Shown one piece after another: positions 44,400-57,846 of a stretch of DNA of 64,000 bases (the first letter of the stretch is position 1; every line of letters starts with the position of its first letter). Origin of the DNA: Acanthochlamys bracteata (taxonomy: Eukaryota > Streptophyta > Magnoliopsida > Pandanales > Velloziaceae); NCBI GenBank assembly GCA_019914995.1, contig CM034142.1, positions 4,173,031-4,237,030 of the forward strand. Reading direction: 5' to 3'. Both the position numbers and the translations under genes were made by a program. The notes under the pieces are model-generated. The model made no database searches, was not told the origin of the DNA, and saw nothing but the letters and a program-made list of their open reading frames with translations.

Positions 44400-46430
44400 T
44401 TTGGTTTGGAAGATAACTGCGCAATTAGCTTGATATGCTTATGTAGGAATGTTGTCCTATCTCACTTCAATTGGATAGATTTAAACCGAGCTTTGCATGT
44501 TGTATATTTATATCATGTACTTTCAACAAATGCAGATTAACTTGTTCAAAGTTTAAACAATGACTATTATATATATGCTATCATCAAATACTTTATAAGT
44601 TTTAACATTCTTTTGGGACTAGATGAGCACTATGAGTAAGCTCCTCCTACTCATGCCTTAACATTATCAGGCTCCACCTGATTTGCAATCTTTGATACCG
44701 GAGGTGTGTCACTGTAGCTTCTTTAGGCATGTCATCATGTTCTTCTTCATTAGAAGCTAATCAATCAACTCTATTGAGTGCAAGATTTGGTTGCAGCTTT
44801 TCATTTGTATAAAAAAAGTGTTCGATCTTTTTAAATATCACATTTATGCTTTCGATAAATTTTTTCTGTCTTTGGATCTCATAAGCGAAAGCCAAACTCA
44901 TGTTCGTAGCAAACAAAAGATATTTGGTGTAGTATTATAGTCTAGCTTTGTTGTTTCTTCAGCAGAAGTACATTGCAGTCGAACACCGTCAATAGAAGTA
45001 AGATGCATCTTTTTGGGGTCTGTACTCCCTCTGTAACTTCAAGACCCAAAGAAATAGAAGTAGATTTGTTAAGGAGATGAAGGTTGTTCTGACAGCTTCA
45101 GCCTAAAACTTCTTGCTAGACTGGTTGTCTCCTAGCATACACCTAACCTTGCTCATGATTGTACGGTTCATTCTCTCAGCTATACACCATTGTATTGCTT
45201 AATGCAATGCTTTACGCTCACTAAATTGGTGAGTAGTATACTCTACGTCGTTAGCACTCTAGAGATCTTCAAGTTTCCCTCTCCATCATGTCATGAAACT
45301 TCAAATATTTTGATACCCTGATCGTTAGATCTCAACAAATAAAATAGACTCTACCTAAAGTATTATGAATATAGGCAACAAACATTTTGTTTCTTCCTCA
45401 TGACTTACTTTCATGGGACCACTTTCAGAACTTAGTAAAATTTCTTTATAATGAAAATAGCAAAAACTAACTCGATGTCGCTTCCCATACCGACAAAACT
45501 CACAAGAGTTAAAGTGTACCTTGAGAAAAGAAAACGAGGGACTTCCATGCTTGAACATAGTGGCCTTTCTCGCTGATGTTGCCTAAGTTCTTATGTTATA
45601 GAACAAGTGTTGAGTCTTTTGCAGCATTTAAGTCACTGTTATTGTCAAAGAAACCTTCAAATATCAACCCAAGAAGGAAGTAACATGAGTTATGGCAAAA
45701 TAAATGTTCACTGTTTGTAATTAAGTTATTGTTTAGTCAACATTCAAGCCACTGTAAGTTTACTATTACCTAACGAAGAGTTATCAGAATCTACAGCAAA
45801 GATGTTAGCACAATAAAATTTAAACAAAATAAGTCATGAGAGTGACGAATCGGACAGCACATCAAGATTTTTTATATGGTTCGACAGAACAGTACCTACT
45901 TTTAATGTCACTTGAAAATCTTTGGCTGAAATGCACTAATGTTAACAATGTAAAATCACCAAGACTTTGACGTTTCGCCAAACATCCCAGCCTCAAACTG
46001 ACTCTCCTCACAAGGACAACTCACCACAACCTCCTAAACCTCACAAATACTACGAGTGTCACATGCACGTCTCAGCAAAGATGTAGCACAAACCAGCTAA
46101 CCTAAGCCTACATTTGCTTACCAGAGAACTCGCTAGTTCTCCTACAAAAGACTAATTTCTAATCTCACAAGTAATGTCACGGATTTAACACAGTGATCTC
46201 CCTTACAATTACATCTAATCTCTCAATAAAGCTGCACACTGGATTTTACAAAAGAATCAAACAGGACCAAGAACACGATGTTCGCACATAGTTATGGAAG
46301 TTTCTTCTCGGCCAATAAGAATTAACTCAGTTTTTGCTCATATTTTTCTTGTTGTGTTGAGCTTCTCTTGGCCTCTTTCTTATACTAAAATCTCCTTGAT
46401 CTTAGGTGAAATCTGCACCAAAAGATAACG
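44400..46430 (-). mobile_element. decayed Ty1/copia fragment with LTR-like end
   Basis: The minus strand carries the integrase zinc-finger end (CEFCRYGKRHRVSF at about 45500) and later integrase sequence (MNRTIMSKVRCMLGDNQSSK at about 45170-45110), then linker-like sequence to about 44640. From 45840 to 46430 words such as TTTTTTATATGGTTCGAC resemble plant copia LTRs. The fragment is broken many times and is older than solo LTR B. Confidence 0.55.
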
Positions 46431-47060
46431 CTCCCAACAGTTACGGCAAATACATGGCGTAGATGTAATTAATATGGCTAGTTTGAGATTTCCAGCCATG
46501 GGTTATCATCTCTAAAATTTTCTACTATTTTTGGCCATTAAATATTGATGTGAATTGCTTCAATTTTATGCAAGAATGAGTCTTCAAAGTCTGAAGTGAA
46601 TCGGACTTATTGAAGTTGCAAAACAAATCAATAGCTCAAGTGTTTCCTAGGGTTTTAGTTCTACCATATGATCCGAATTTTTCTTGCTGATTTCTCCTAA
46701 TGGCCAATATGCTATTTTTGCATAAACATAATCTTCATGATGTCTCCTATATTCTGCATATGTAGATCAAATTAAAATTCAAACCAATGGCCAAGATAAG
46801 ATGTTTTGAATCAAATCGGATAAGAATGGTTGCCAAGTTGGACAATTTTCTTATAGATTTGCCATATATTCTCCATTATGTGAACGAGACCTCCTGTCAT
46901 TGTTTGAGTGAACATTTCTAGAAACTTGCTCATATACTTGCAGATAGAAGATGGTGACAAGACGAACAGATGTCTATTATTTGAGGTTAGCCATCTGATT
47001 GGCTTCATCTCAAGCCTCTTCTGGCATGCTTTATTAAAAATCAACGACTTAGCATTAAGG
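46431..47060. other. intergenic stretch with nothing recognised
   Basis: AT-rich, with a 77-codon minus frame (46811-47044) that has no family features. It may belong to the neighbouring copia remnant. Confidence 0.35.
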
Positions 47061-47610
47061 TGACAATATAAGTTAACAGATTGAATTTGGATCGATTCAT
47101 ATAATAATCAATCAGACTTTTCAACCATAATCTAACCCATATATTTATATTGATCAAATTATCAACCTAAATCCAATCCATTCAATAACCGAGTCAAACT
47201 CGAACAACTATCTAATAATCAAAACTATTAAAACGAGAATCATAAAAATTAATTTTTAATAATAATAGCTGAAAATTATTAGATTCATATATCGAAGACA
47301 AGAAAGTATTAATATTAATAAAATCTATATATTAAATAAATAATTACTCGAACTATGTCTAAGCAACAAGTTTGTACAAATTAAGTTATATACTACACAA
47401 ATAATTATATGAATAATATATACTAACAAATAATTCTACGAATTAAATAAATTAATTTTAGATTAATTCGAACTCAACCCGAATCCATTTAATTTACCAA
47501 ATCAATTACGGATTAATCCAAAACTAAGCCAAACTCGACTAAGGCTAAAGCCGAGCTCGACTTAAATAAATCGATTTCGAGTTAAGTTCACAAGTCTGGG
47601 ACTATTTCTT
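47061..47610. mobile_element. decayed relative of the hAT-type element at 13485
   Basis: The ends GGTGACAATATAAG and CTTGTCACCC are inverted, the length (about 550 bp) matches the intact copy, and the interior repeats the same themes (TTGGATCGATTCATATAATAA, AACCCATATATTTATAT, TTAATAATAATA). No 8-bp duplication is visible, as expected for an old copy. Confidence 0.6.
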
Positions 47611-48074
47611 GTCACCCATACTCTGCAGCTTCAAAATCTTTATAGGAAGCACAATGAACCAAACTAAGTCAAAGACTACAAAAAAGCACTATGTGCAGGC
47701 AGCACAACTTTTTAAAAGAACTATACCTTCGATAAATAAAGAGAAATTGTAGCTTAATCAAGCTTAACACCTCCAATCTACAACGGAAGAATCCCTCTAC
47801 TTTGAAAGGAAACGTTGCAATCCAGGATGGAATCTGCACAACCTCTAGGTTATAACAACAACAAAAAGATGGATAGAGTACATGAAGGTTAAGAAAAGCA
47901 CGAGAATAATCAGTGTGGTCAACAATGAAACTCTTTTGCTTGTAAATTATCCTCTTTGTAAAAGATGTTATTGTAGTAATGACATATATCACTAAGAGCA
48001 ACTGATCAAAGGTGCTGACGTCAAGTTATCAGGCAGATAACTGTTGAAGTATTGTATAAGCTCCTAAAGTGAAG

Positions 48075-51000
48075 TTAAGATGGTATTCCATTATCCAAAT
48101 CCTCCATAACATCTATGTCCTTCCGGGCAGTGACTTTCTGAACATATCCTGCACAAGGTTCAATTGAGAACTTAGAAGAAGAAAGCAACTATTGCCGGAT
48201 TGTAAAGAGCACACTACACTGTCAATTCAAACTAATTCATTAGGCAAAGTGAACATAACCAGTCCCAATACTCCAGAGTAAGAGACATTACAGACGACTA
48301 AAACACTGAACTTGCAAAAGAGACTGAAACGAGAGTGAATATACAGCAAACCTCCTACTAAATGATAGGAAGGAACTGATTCAAACAGAAGGGAAATGGA
48401 AACCTCTAGGAGTTATTAGACCCCTCTTCTAATGGTTTAAACTAATAAAGTTAAGAGTCTGAACCTGCCTAAAGTCACCAGGAAAAACATAGCAAGGAAA
48501 ACAAAAGAAACGAATATAGAAACACATTTCATGATTACATTCAATATACATACAAGATGGCACTACACTCTCCTGGTCAAATTATCACCAAAATTCAAAG
48601 AGTACCTAAAGATATATGTTTAATTCAAGGATGAATTGCATCAGATTGCAAAAAGGTCAAGGCCTAACTACCTATTGAATGGGCATGACCACAAAAATAT
48701 TGATTCTCTGCAGTAAAAATGGTTAACTATATGGTGGCAATTGCTCGACATCATAAAAAAGAGGTTCCTACAGCAAAGTGCAGGTAATTTAATCCTTATT
48801 GGCAAAGTTAATCCTAGTGAATTGGATCCATTGTACCTCTAGGCTAGGTAGCACTCAAACTCTAGTATGATAAGGATTAAGAAGGCTAGCCTTACAACTG
48901 GATAAATCCAAGAATTGTGATCCCATGTCAAAGCTTAACAATAAGGCAACGACAAAAAAAAAAATGGTGAAACTAAATGACAGCTTTAGTTTGGAAAAGG
49001 AATTGAGGAATGATAATTGATTTTAACGAATGCGAAACTCCATTAGAAAGATGATTTGACAAAGACTCTATACTAATTGCAAACTCAACGCCCTTATACC
49101 TTGTTCAATGCTGATCACAGTACTTTCTCACATATATACCTTATCTTCAATAGGTCGCCAAAATGAGCATGCACAACTATCATTTTTGTTTTCAAGCATA
49201 CAATAACAAAGGATGTTTTGACACTACATTCCACTATATTAACAAATAATTCATTGTTTAATAGAAACAGATCACCAACCAAGAGAAAATAGTACAAGGG
49301 GTACTCAACATAGGAGACACAGTAGTACTCAAGATATATTAAATTTTTATTTCAAGAATTTATCCATTTGGACCTAAATTAAATGATAGGGACTAATCTT
49401 TTCGCCATGGCACAACCCTAATGCCCTCAATATACTAATAATTATTGTAGTTGTTTTAATGCATTAACGAGGTTTGTGGTGACAATTGAGAGATTAAAAA
49501 ATATGTATATGCTCATAAGGATCCTAAGTAATGCATCATCTTTTTCTTTTTCAATGATTGTGTAGCTATTTTGAGCAGTTTAATTTAGGGCATATCTCTT
49601 GTCACTGGAAAGTCAGTCTTTCCTGCCAAAACAATCACTATCACGAATAGATATGTTAGTTGTATGGAAGTGGGCGAGCATGAAAGTAACTTTTGCACTA
49701 TTCTAGTAAGTTCTTCACATATAACTTTGAGATAAGTGATTTCCAAACCTTTATGATATCAAGTGGTTCATTTCCTAAAGAAGTGCAATACAATATTGTT
49801 TTTTAATATTGTAATATTTGTAAAGAAGTAAATCTTATTAATAATTAATAACAAATAATTTGGAAATTATAATATTAACTATAATATTTAAATTTTGATA
49901 ATTTGTATTTAAACTTTGTTTTAAAATTTCTAATACATATATATGTTATAATAATTATAAAACATAGCTAGTTAAATTCTGCATTATAATAAAGTAATGA
50001 TTATACATTAGTTATAATAAGTCAGTAGCCTTTGAAACTTTAACTTTACTATTATAAATATGATGTTCCTATAAATAGTAATTTAGATCAGTAAAAATCT
50101 TATGAAATGTATTACTAAACTACAGAAGCAGATTTATTACATTATTACAGTATATCTGAATGATGATTATTAGATTATTATAATTATCTAATATATAAGA
50201 TATTTATATTTATTATACATATTTCTTATTTTATATGATAATATGAACTTTAAATGTATAATGAGAAAACCAAATTGATGCCTTTCACTCACCACTTCTT
50301 ATTAAAGCTAAACAAGCACTTAATAGGAGTTCTAGACTGGTTAGTCTTCAACTTTGGCACATATATTGTTTTTTTAAATTTGATTTTGTTTAAGTTACCA
50401 AATTGGGCTCGGATTTTTGGTTATTTAAAGAGGAGACTCTTACTTGTAATCAGCTTTTGGATGATTGACTTGAGTTTTTCATTATATTGTATAGAAAACC
50501 CTAGTCGACTCCTCCTTTCTTTTATTTCTTCTTGTAGTCTATCATCTTCTTCTTTTTGTAAATTCTCCTTTATTTTTCATCAAGTGGTATCAAAGCTAAA
50601 TCTGATTTTCACTATCACTCCATCAACACGATCAACTTCTTCGCATGTCTTCTTTGCACTCATCTCCACCCACCACCAAGTTCATTGTAGTGGCCCTTGC
50701 TTTGGTCAGTGCTATCAAATCAAATTTGAATACAGTAGTAATGGCATGCCAGCAACACTCGAAGATAACAAACGTTTCAACCCTAACTCTACTCCAATCA
50801 GCTTGGCTCAACTTAGCTTCGATTTGGCTTAGTTGTTTGGCTTTGTCCATCAAGTCTAGTTCGTTTCAGTTCAGTAAATACGGTTCTATTTAGCTGGTTT
50901 GATTTTGTTCAATCAGTTTGCATCACTCTAATGTTCTGGAATTAAAAAAGGAGAGTTTCTAGCAACACTTGAAGTTCTTCCAAAGTTATCAATGAGGTGA

Positions 51001-54000
51001 AGGGTTCTACCATTACTAAGAAACTTTACTTTGAATTTGATTTCCTATCTTGCATAGTTCGTTGGGTTTTTGTGCTATTCATTTTGAATTAATCCTTTAA
51101 GGTCCCTCTCCTTTGTATACTCTTGTTTATGCCCATTATCTTTGAACCATAAAAAAGAATCACCTTCATCTCTGGTTTTAACTCGTTAGCAACATAGCAT
51201 TTAGTCACTTCTATTGCTTCACATTCTTATGGTCTTGGAAGATTTTTCTACTTGGCCTCTAGTCTGTCTTTATTAAAGGGCCCCAAACTTTTCTATATGT
51301 TCAAACTCTTGAAACGGTCTCCTATTCTAGTAACCTTATTGTTCTTAAATCTTAATGCTTTGACATCCCATTTATTGTGGAGGAACTTATAAGCCTCCTT
51401 TATGCATGTAGATATTAACAAATTCCAATATCACATGCATAGGCTTATCTAATATCATATGCATTTAGATCATTTAGAACATGCCTAGTACCATAACTTG
51501 CCAGAGTTGAGTTCTTCAAAACCAGACTGAAAGATACTATTTTGTAGTAGTTTAGTTTGCTAGCACTTCTAGTTTGGTTATTCTCCTAAATTTGGCATAT
51601 CATATTTTTAAATTAATGTGGTTTATTATGGTTTCTAAACTGTGGTAGCAAATTTGATTATTGAAAGAGGGTTTTCTCTTATTTATAATCATCATTAAAT
51701 GATTAATCCATTAAATTTTGAGTTTTCTTCGTCATGCATTTTCTCCTCTTGTTTCTTGTTCTTGTTACAATCTTGTATCTTTCTCTTTATTGTTTCTCCT
51801 CTGTTCTTCCATAGCTCCTAGTTATTAAGTGTAGGCTTTCTAGCAAATTTTGAATCTTATTGAAAAAGGTAGAAATTATAGGAGAATTCATGTCTATAGA
51901 AAATCAATTTAAAATGACTAAGGCCTATGCTTTACAATAGTTGGTATCACAGCTTCTGATACAATTCAACTATGTTTCATGTAGGGCTTAAATGCAACTA
52001 TGTTATTCATGACCCTCTTTTGTAATTATAGATAGAAGATATTCCAAACAAAATATTAGGTACACAAAAGATACAATATTATACAAGTGTAAATTAGAAG
52101 CAAGTGGCATAATGAATGCATGCTTAGCATACATCCTCTAAACACATCTCCATCAAATTCCGATGTGCATCCTTAGATAAATCTAAATATCTCCATGTTT
52201 CTTGTGTCTCAATTAGGCATCAAATTTAGTTTTTGATGTAGGCAAGCAGTGGCAATTTCTACTTGACGTTGAGACTATTATATGCTCATATGTTAGTTAC
52301 GGATAAAAAATGTTCTCTAGGAGCTCAAGATGCCTCATATATATGATATGTGATGTAACTTATCACTTTATTTCATGGACAAATATTCAAAATGCCACAA
52401 ACATGAAGAATAAGATGGTATTAGGAGGGAATTAGTTCATGTACTGTGTTGGTGTTGTTTAGTAGTGGTAGTTTTTGCTTAATGGTATTACTTACATGTA
52501 CTTATGTTCACTCTTCGCAATTGCTTGGTTGGGTTATTTGTCCAACTTACTTCGGTGTTTGAATAAATATGGTAATACAAAAATATGATCTTGTTTGAGT
52601 GGGTAACTGATTAACAAGATGATAGGTGAATCACATGTCTAACAGATTTATAAGATGACATGGAGAAGAACATAGTTCCAAGCAAATCCAGCCTCATCAG
52701 CATCTTCTCTTGTTCAAGATCTTGCATCACGAACATTTTTGCTTTACAATTCTTCTTGAATCATTAAACTTGTTTTATAAATTTGTACAGCATCACATAT
52801 GTCTAGGATTTGTAAAATGTTATAAAGCAGATGAGCAAAATGAGGGAAGTAGGGCAAAATGCTCTTGTAAGACAACACTCGTTTGCTTCTACTCTTGTAA
52901 GACAACTAATTCACGCTGCTCAGATGCATACTTTAGCAAGGTAGAGTTAACCTTCTCTCTAAACACAATTGACCTGGCTAACCGAAAAAGAAGTTAACTC
53001 AATTAACCCGCAAAAGGATGGAGCCTAAATAGCGATAAGAAATTATGATGAGACAGTAAAGAACTCCAAAGAAAGATAATAGCTGCACAAGAAAAACCAT
53101 AGAGGTGAAAAAGGTAAACTATCGATTATCTACACCAACCAATTCCAAGGCAGGGAATGCATTTGCATATTGTCTCACGCCCCTTCTTGTTATAGTAGCT
53201 GACAAAACCTGTCCCTTGGCAGCTTCTACACTTTCCTGTCCACTCATAGACCACTTCCTTGCAATCCTGAAAGAAGAAATGGTCAAACCAAACCAAATAA
53301 GACAGCATAACATCAATCAACAAATACTATTAGCAAACTCTGTATGCTAGTTATGTACTTTGAGGATAACAAAGAAATTCGATGAGGTTAGCTCCAGAAT
53401 TAAAGCATGACCCTGTTTGAGCAATTTCTAGAGTGCAGTAAGCAACTTTAACAACCTTATGAGTGCTAATATAATCCCCCCAAAAAAAAAGAAATGCTAC
53501 ACCCACTCATATACGAATTTCTACTCCTAATCTGCTCTTACAGGTCAAAAACATACTTGCAACTCAACAATTTCAAAGTAAAATATAAAAATCCCCCTAA
53601 TAAAATATTTTGTGCTAGTTGAAATTCATTTTCCACTGAACACAACCTATAGTTACCAAAATCTTAAATAAACACACTGACCTTTCTATCACCAACTCTC
53701 CAAACCCACAACATAATACCCAAAAACGAGAATAAATAAAGACAAAATCCAGTAAAATCAGAGAGATTAAAAACACAAAAACCTGGAAATTGGGGTCGCA
53801 GAGGAGGCGGCGGTCAATCTCTTCCGGCAATACAGGAGTCGAATTGGGGTAAGTCATGGGCAAGGGCAACGCATCATAATCATTATTCAAGTAACTCTTC
53901 TTATCCCCAGACCACCACCACCATTTCCTCTTCTTCTTCTTCTTGTTCTGGTCGCTATCATTTCTTCCGCTGCTAGTTTGTTCTTCTGGTGGGGCGCGCT

Positions 54001-54205
54001 CTGTCGGAGGGCTCTGTGGCGGAACCGGAGAAGGACGAGGGCGAGGACGGAACCAGTCGGAGGGAGAAGAAGAAGCAGCGTCGACGGCGGCGCGGATGCA
54101 GAGGGAGGATAGTCGAGCCGGCGCCGCAGATCGAGAAATTACAGCAAGAGACGGTGGAGGGAAGGGAGGTTTAGGGGGAACGAATTGGAGAATATATGGA
54201 TTCAT
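48075..54205 (-). CDS. SCO2: chloroplast DnaJ-type CXXCXGXG zinc-finger protein, SCO2/CYO1-like
   Basis: Exons 54205-53783, 53266-53140 and 48148-48075 (minus strand) join in frame to 207 aa; introns are 516 bp and about 4.99 kb. Residues 1 to about 50 are Ser/Ala/Arg/Pro-rich with few acids, a likely plastid transit peptide. A Pro-rich and Lys-rich linker leads to [18 protein letters not shown] and [14 protein letters not shown]. Exon 2 carries the zinc-binding motifs CRSCQGTG and [10 protein letters not shown], the paired cysteine repeats of the DnaJ central domain without a J domain. Exon 3 ends [23 protein letters not shown]2/CYO1 of Arabidopsis is a thylakoid protein with disulfide-isomerase activity needed for chloroplast development in cotyledons. 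Usual length is just under 200 aa. The second donor (G|GTTGGT) is off consensus but is the one that joins CLGIG to YVQ in phase. The family is firm; the exact orthologue and the distant last exon rest on recalled similarity. Confidence 0.85.
50250..50950 (+). mobile_element. copia 5' fragment inside the large SCO2-like intron
   Basis: The primer site TGGTATCAAAGC at 50585-50596 is preceded by LTR-like sequence (TTTATTTCTTCTTGTAG, then TTTATTTTTCATCA) and followed by a gag-like start ([13 protein letters not shown]). No domain beyond that is recognised, so it is a truncated copia element. It lies antisense to the host gene. Limits are approximate. Confidence 0.55.
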
Positions 54206-57049
54206 TGTTTGTTGATTTTTATTTTGATTCTATTTCTCTGTTAAATGAACTGCTAAGAGAAGAATGGAGGAAGAAAAAGTAGGAACGGTATTTTGGAGGA
54301 GACGATTACAAAGACGAAGATAAAATACGTAGGAGGAGCTACAATAAGTGCTATAATATATAGTATTATAGATTTGAAGAGGATTTTTATTTTATTAAAT
54401 AACCCTCTTACCATCTTATTTTGTTTTCTAATTCTTTTTTCAAAGTAATTTTTCTATAGCCCTTTTTGACTAAAAAAATCAAAGTACCCTTTATTTAGCT
54501 TTTAACCCTATTTTGAACTGCTTTAAAGACTCAAAACTAATTTTCATTTAATTATGCAAGTATATTCACAAATAATTTCGATCAAAATATTGATTCAACT
54601 ATGAGTGTTTGTCTATATGTCTAAAAAAATCAACACCAAACGACGTCTAGGTATAATAGAACACATTGAAAATTGTTGATAACAATTTACAAAAATTCAA
54701 AGAAAATATATTAAAGGTTGCAACGCATAAGATCGCACAATTTTAACTTATAGTAAAATTCTAAAATCTTTAAAAAATTTGTTGTAGTCCAGCTAATTGC
54801 GATGTAGTCCCTCACCAAAAAATATTCGAATTCAACTCAAATAAGAGAATTTATTTTAAGATCTAAAAAAGTATATTCTAAATGGTCATCTAGCGTGATA
54901 TTGTACTTTGCGATCAGTGCGACCTTATTAAGCCAGGTGTCCTAAGGATATTTTGGTTGCTATTTTAGGTCAAACAAGGTAAAAAAACATTTATTTTGAA
55001 AAAAAAGTTGAAACAAAGTGAAAAGAAAAGGGTCATTTTGCCAAAAGAGATATGTTATCCGTTCATTCTCTAAAAGGGTTTTTAAATTAAAATGACACTC
55101 CTAATATTTCATTTTGTTTTTCTAGCTCTACTTTTCAAATTAAGTTTGTATGGCCATTTTTTGACAAAAAATGATAAACATACCTTTCATTAATTTGTAA
55201 CCCTAATCTGCACTCTCTTAAAAACTTAAAACTGATTTTTATTTAGTTTTGCAGCATATTCTGATTGTAGTCATGAAAGATTTAAATCAATTGTGGATTT
55301 AGAAAAACACTATAGGTGTCTATGTACATCTGAAGAATAATTACAAGCAAATGGAGCTAATAGATAGCATAAATCACTAAAAAAAGTTGATAAAAATATA
55401 GAGATTTTTAAAAAAATATATTAAAAATTACACAGGAAAGGTTACAAAAAGTCTAATAATGAGTGGTACCTTGTGTGACAATTGCCACCAGTACGCTCTT
55501 GTGACCAACAAGGGTTACACAAAGGTGGACTTGGGTTGGGATCTTCGAGGAGCTTTTTAGAGAATTGTTTTGATAGATTTTTTGTAAAATAGAAAATTAT
55601 ATGTATAATATTTTTGTGATATATAATTCACCCATATCCTCCAAATTTTAACAAGAAAATTTCTAAAATACTATAAAGGGCTTTTATGGACTTTGAAAGT
55701 GAAAAGCACCTCTAAATAACCATGCCAAATAGTATTAATGGCATTATGCTGTAGGTTATACACTCCATTTGTGAGAATCTTTAGTTTACTTGCCTTAAAG
55801 AGTTTAATTTTAGTGTGAAACTTGTATTCTTATAAAGAATCACTAAATGCTTATTTTTTTATTGGGGATAAATGAATAACTCATTTGAATAGTACAATCC
55901 AATGCTTGAGTATCCTTTCTTGTTATGCTACTTATGATATGCATTGTATGGTTTATGATATTTGTCGATAGTTGTAATGATATGACATACTTATATATGT
56001 AATGAATAATAATAAAATAGTAGATATTTTTTGAAAGTTTCATACAATGGTCCAAACACTTTTTTGTTTTTGTTGTTCGAGTTTTACTCTCTGGTAATTA
56101 GAAACAATTGATAATACACATGTGGCCTATTACCTTTAGAAATAAGGTATTATTCATGTAACCATTTGTTCACAAACACCACAATAGAACGGGATAGCTG
56201 AAAAAAATATCTGACATAATTTGCAGACTACTAATGCATTATTACTTGTGGTTTATATTTTTAAATACTATTCGATAAACGCAGTTCAATCTATAGTATA
56301 TTTGATTTAATGGCATACCATTTATGGGTTTTGAACTATCTAATTTATATGGAAGTCTTATCTATATTTGTCATTGTATTGTATGTTCTCTTGCTTTTAA
56401 ATCGAAATTTAGATCTATTGTATTGGTACATACGAAAAAATTAACAAAATAACTTAACTTCGTGTGCTATACGGTGCATATTTATTAGGTATATTCTTCA
56501 TAAGAAAGGTAACCTATCCTATCAACCTCCACTACGTCTTATATTTGTTATTACGATGTGATATTTTTTGTAGGTTTTACATATAATTCTGATCTTTAGG
56601 AGAGATAGAAATTTGAAATTTTGAATTAGCTTACTATTAAACTCGATATAAATTTGACACATACTAATGACAGACAAAGACAATCAAAAAGTTATAAATT
56701 AGTTGAAGATAGTTAAGCATGACCTAAGAGTTATGAATTAGTTTGGGAGGAGTTTAGAGCAACTAAACTTGCCTGAGAGAAACAGTATAGATAGAAGGAG
56801 CTAATATTATGGAAGAAATTCTTCTTTCTCATCCTATAGTTCCCACTCAAAATTTTGAAAATATTTATTAAATAAACTCTAAGACTAAAAGTAGCAGTTT
56901 TAAGAAAGTCAACATTATGAACAGAGAGTTACAATTGTCACACAAAACAAAATCATGAAAAACTCTTTCGAATAAATATTCACTTGAAAGAAAATTCTAC
57001 AAATATCTTTTGCTAATCATATGTCTATTCATAAACTGTTACCATCATA
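54206..57049. other. region upstream of the SCO2-like gene, with a diverged duplication
   Basis: The first 200 bases before the ATG should hold the promoter of the minus-strand gene; no clear TATA box was picked. From about 54395 and again from about 55085 the same series of words recurs (TTATTTTGTTTTCTA, TTTTTGACTAAAAAA..., TAACCCTA, AAAACT.ATTTT.ATTTA), indicating a diverged tandem duplication with a period near 690 bp. From 55540 to 57050 nothing coding was recognised. Confidence 0.4.
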
Positions 57050-57846
57050 TTATGTATTCGTTAATCATCTAGCCACAGTGAATATTCCTAGTGGTGTTGA
57101 TAAAGGTTTATCTGATTCTAAATGGATTAAAGTTTTAAATGAAGAAATGAAGTCTCTTCATAAGAATTTGAGTTGGAAGAATAGTATCGTTAATTAAAAG
57201 AAATGAACTAGTTGGTTGTAAGTGTTTATATACAATAAAAAATAAAATAGATGGAACGATGGAGGGATATTAGGCAAGACTAGTGGTTAAGGGATACTCA
57301 AAAATTTATAAAGTCGATTATAAAGACCTTTGTGCGATTTATAAAGTTAATACAATCATAATCTTACTATCTTTAGTAGCCAGATTTGAGTGACCCTTAC
57401 AATAATTTGATATAAATAATATATTTCTTCATTCTAAATTAGAAAATAATGTATATGGAGATTTTATTTGGATATTATATATCTGGCAGAATTGCTTGTG
57501 TGCAAACTTAACAATACATTATATGGCAGAGTAGTTAACAAAGGCGTAGTTTGATAGATTTAGTAAAGATTCAAGTAAATATGAGTATCGATAGATTAAT
57601 GTTGATGATAGGTTGTTTTTTAAGACAAGAGTGATAAAATAACTATTAAAATAATTTATATGGATATAACTATTGTTATATGAAATATAAGAAAGTATTT
57701 AGCTTCTGCATTAAAATAAAATAACTTGAAAGTTAAAATATTTTAATTTTACATTGAACTAATAAGATCTAAATGAGAGATTTTTTTATCAAAAGAAATT
57801 ATATTGTTAATGTATTACTAGAGAAGAGATGCTATGTTGCAAACCA
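57050..57846 (+). mobile_element. decayed Ty1/copia reverse-transcriptase fragment
   Basis: Plus-strand remnants of the copia reverse transcriptase appear in order: SDSKWIKVLNEEMKSLHKN at about 57115, RLVVKGYSK near 57280, DINNIFLHSKLENNVYME near 57410, then RFSKDSSKYEY and later linker-like sequence up to 57843. It is broken in many places. The CACTA element beginning at 57847 interrupts it. Confidence 0.65.

Noticed and set aside
50254-50832. A 192-codon open frame (+), the longest outside recognised genes and transposases except one in exon 2 of the GUX-like gene
   Set aside because: It spans LTR-like sequence and a copia primer site (TGGTATCAAAGC) inside the SCO2-like intron and has no domain; it is a chance frame in a retroelement fragment.
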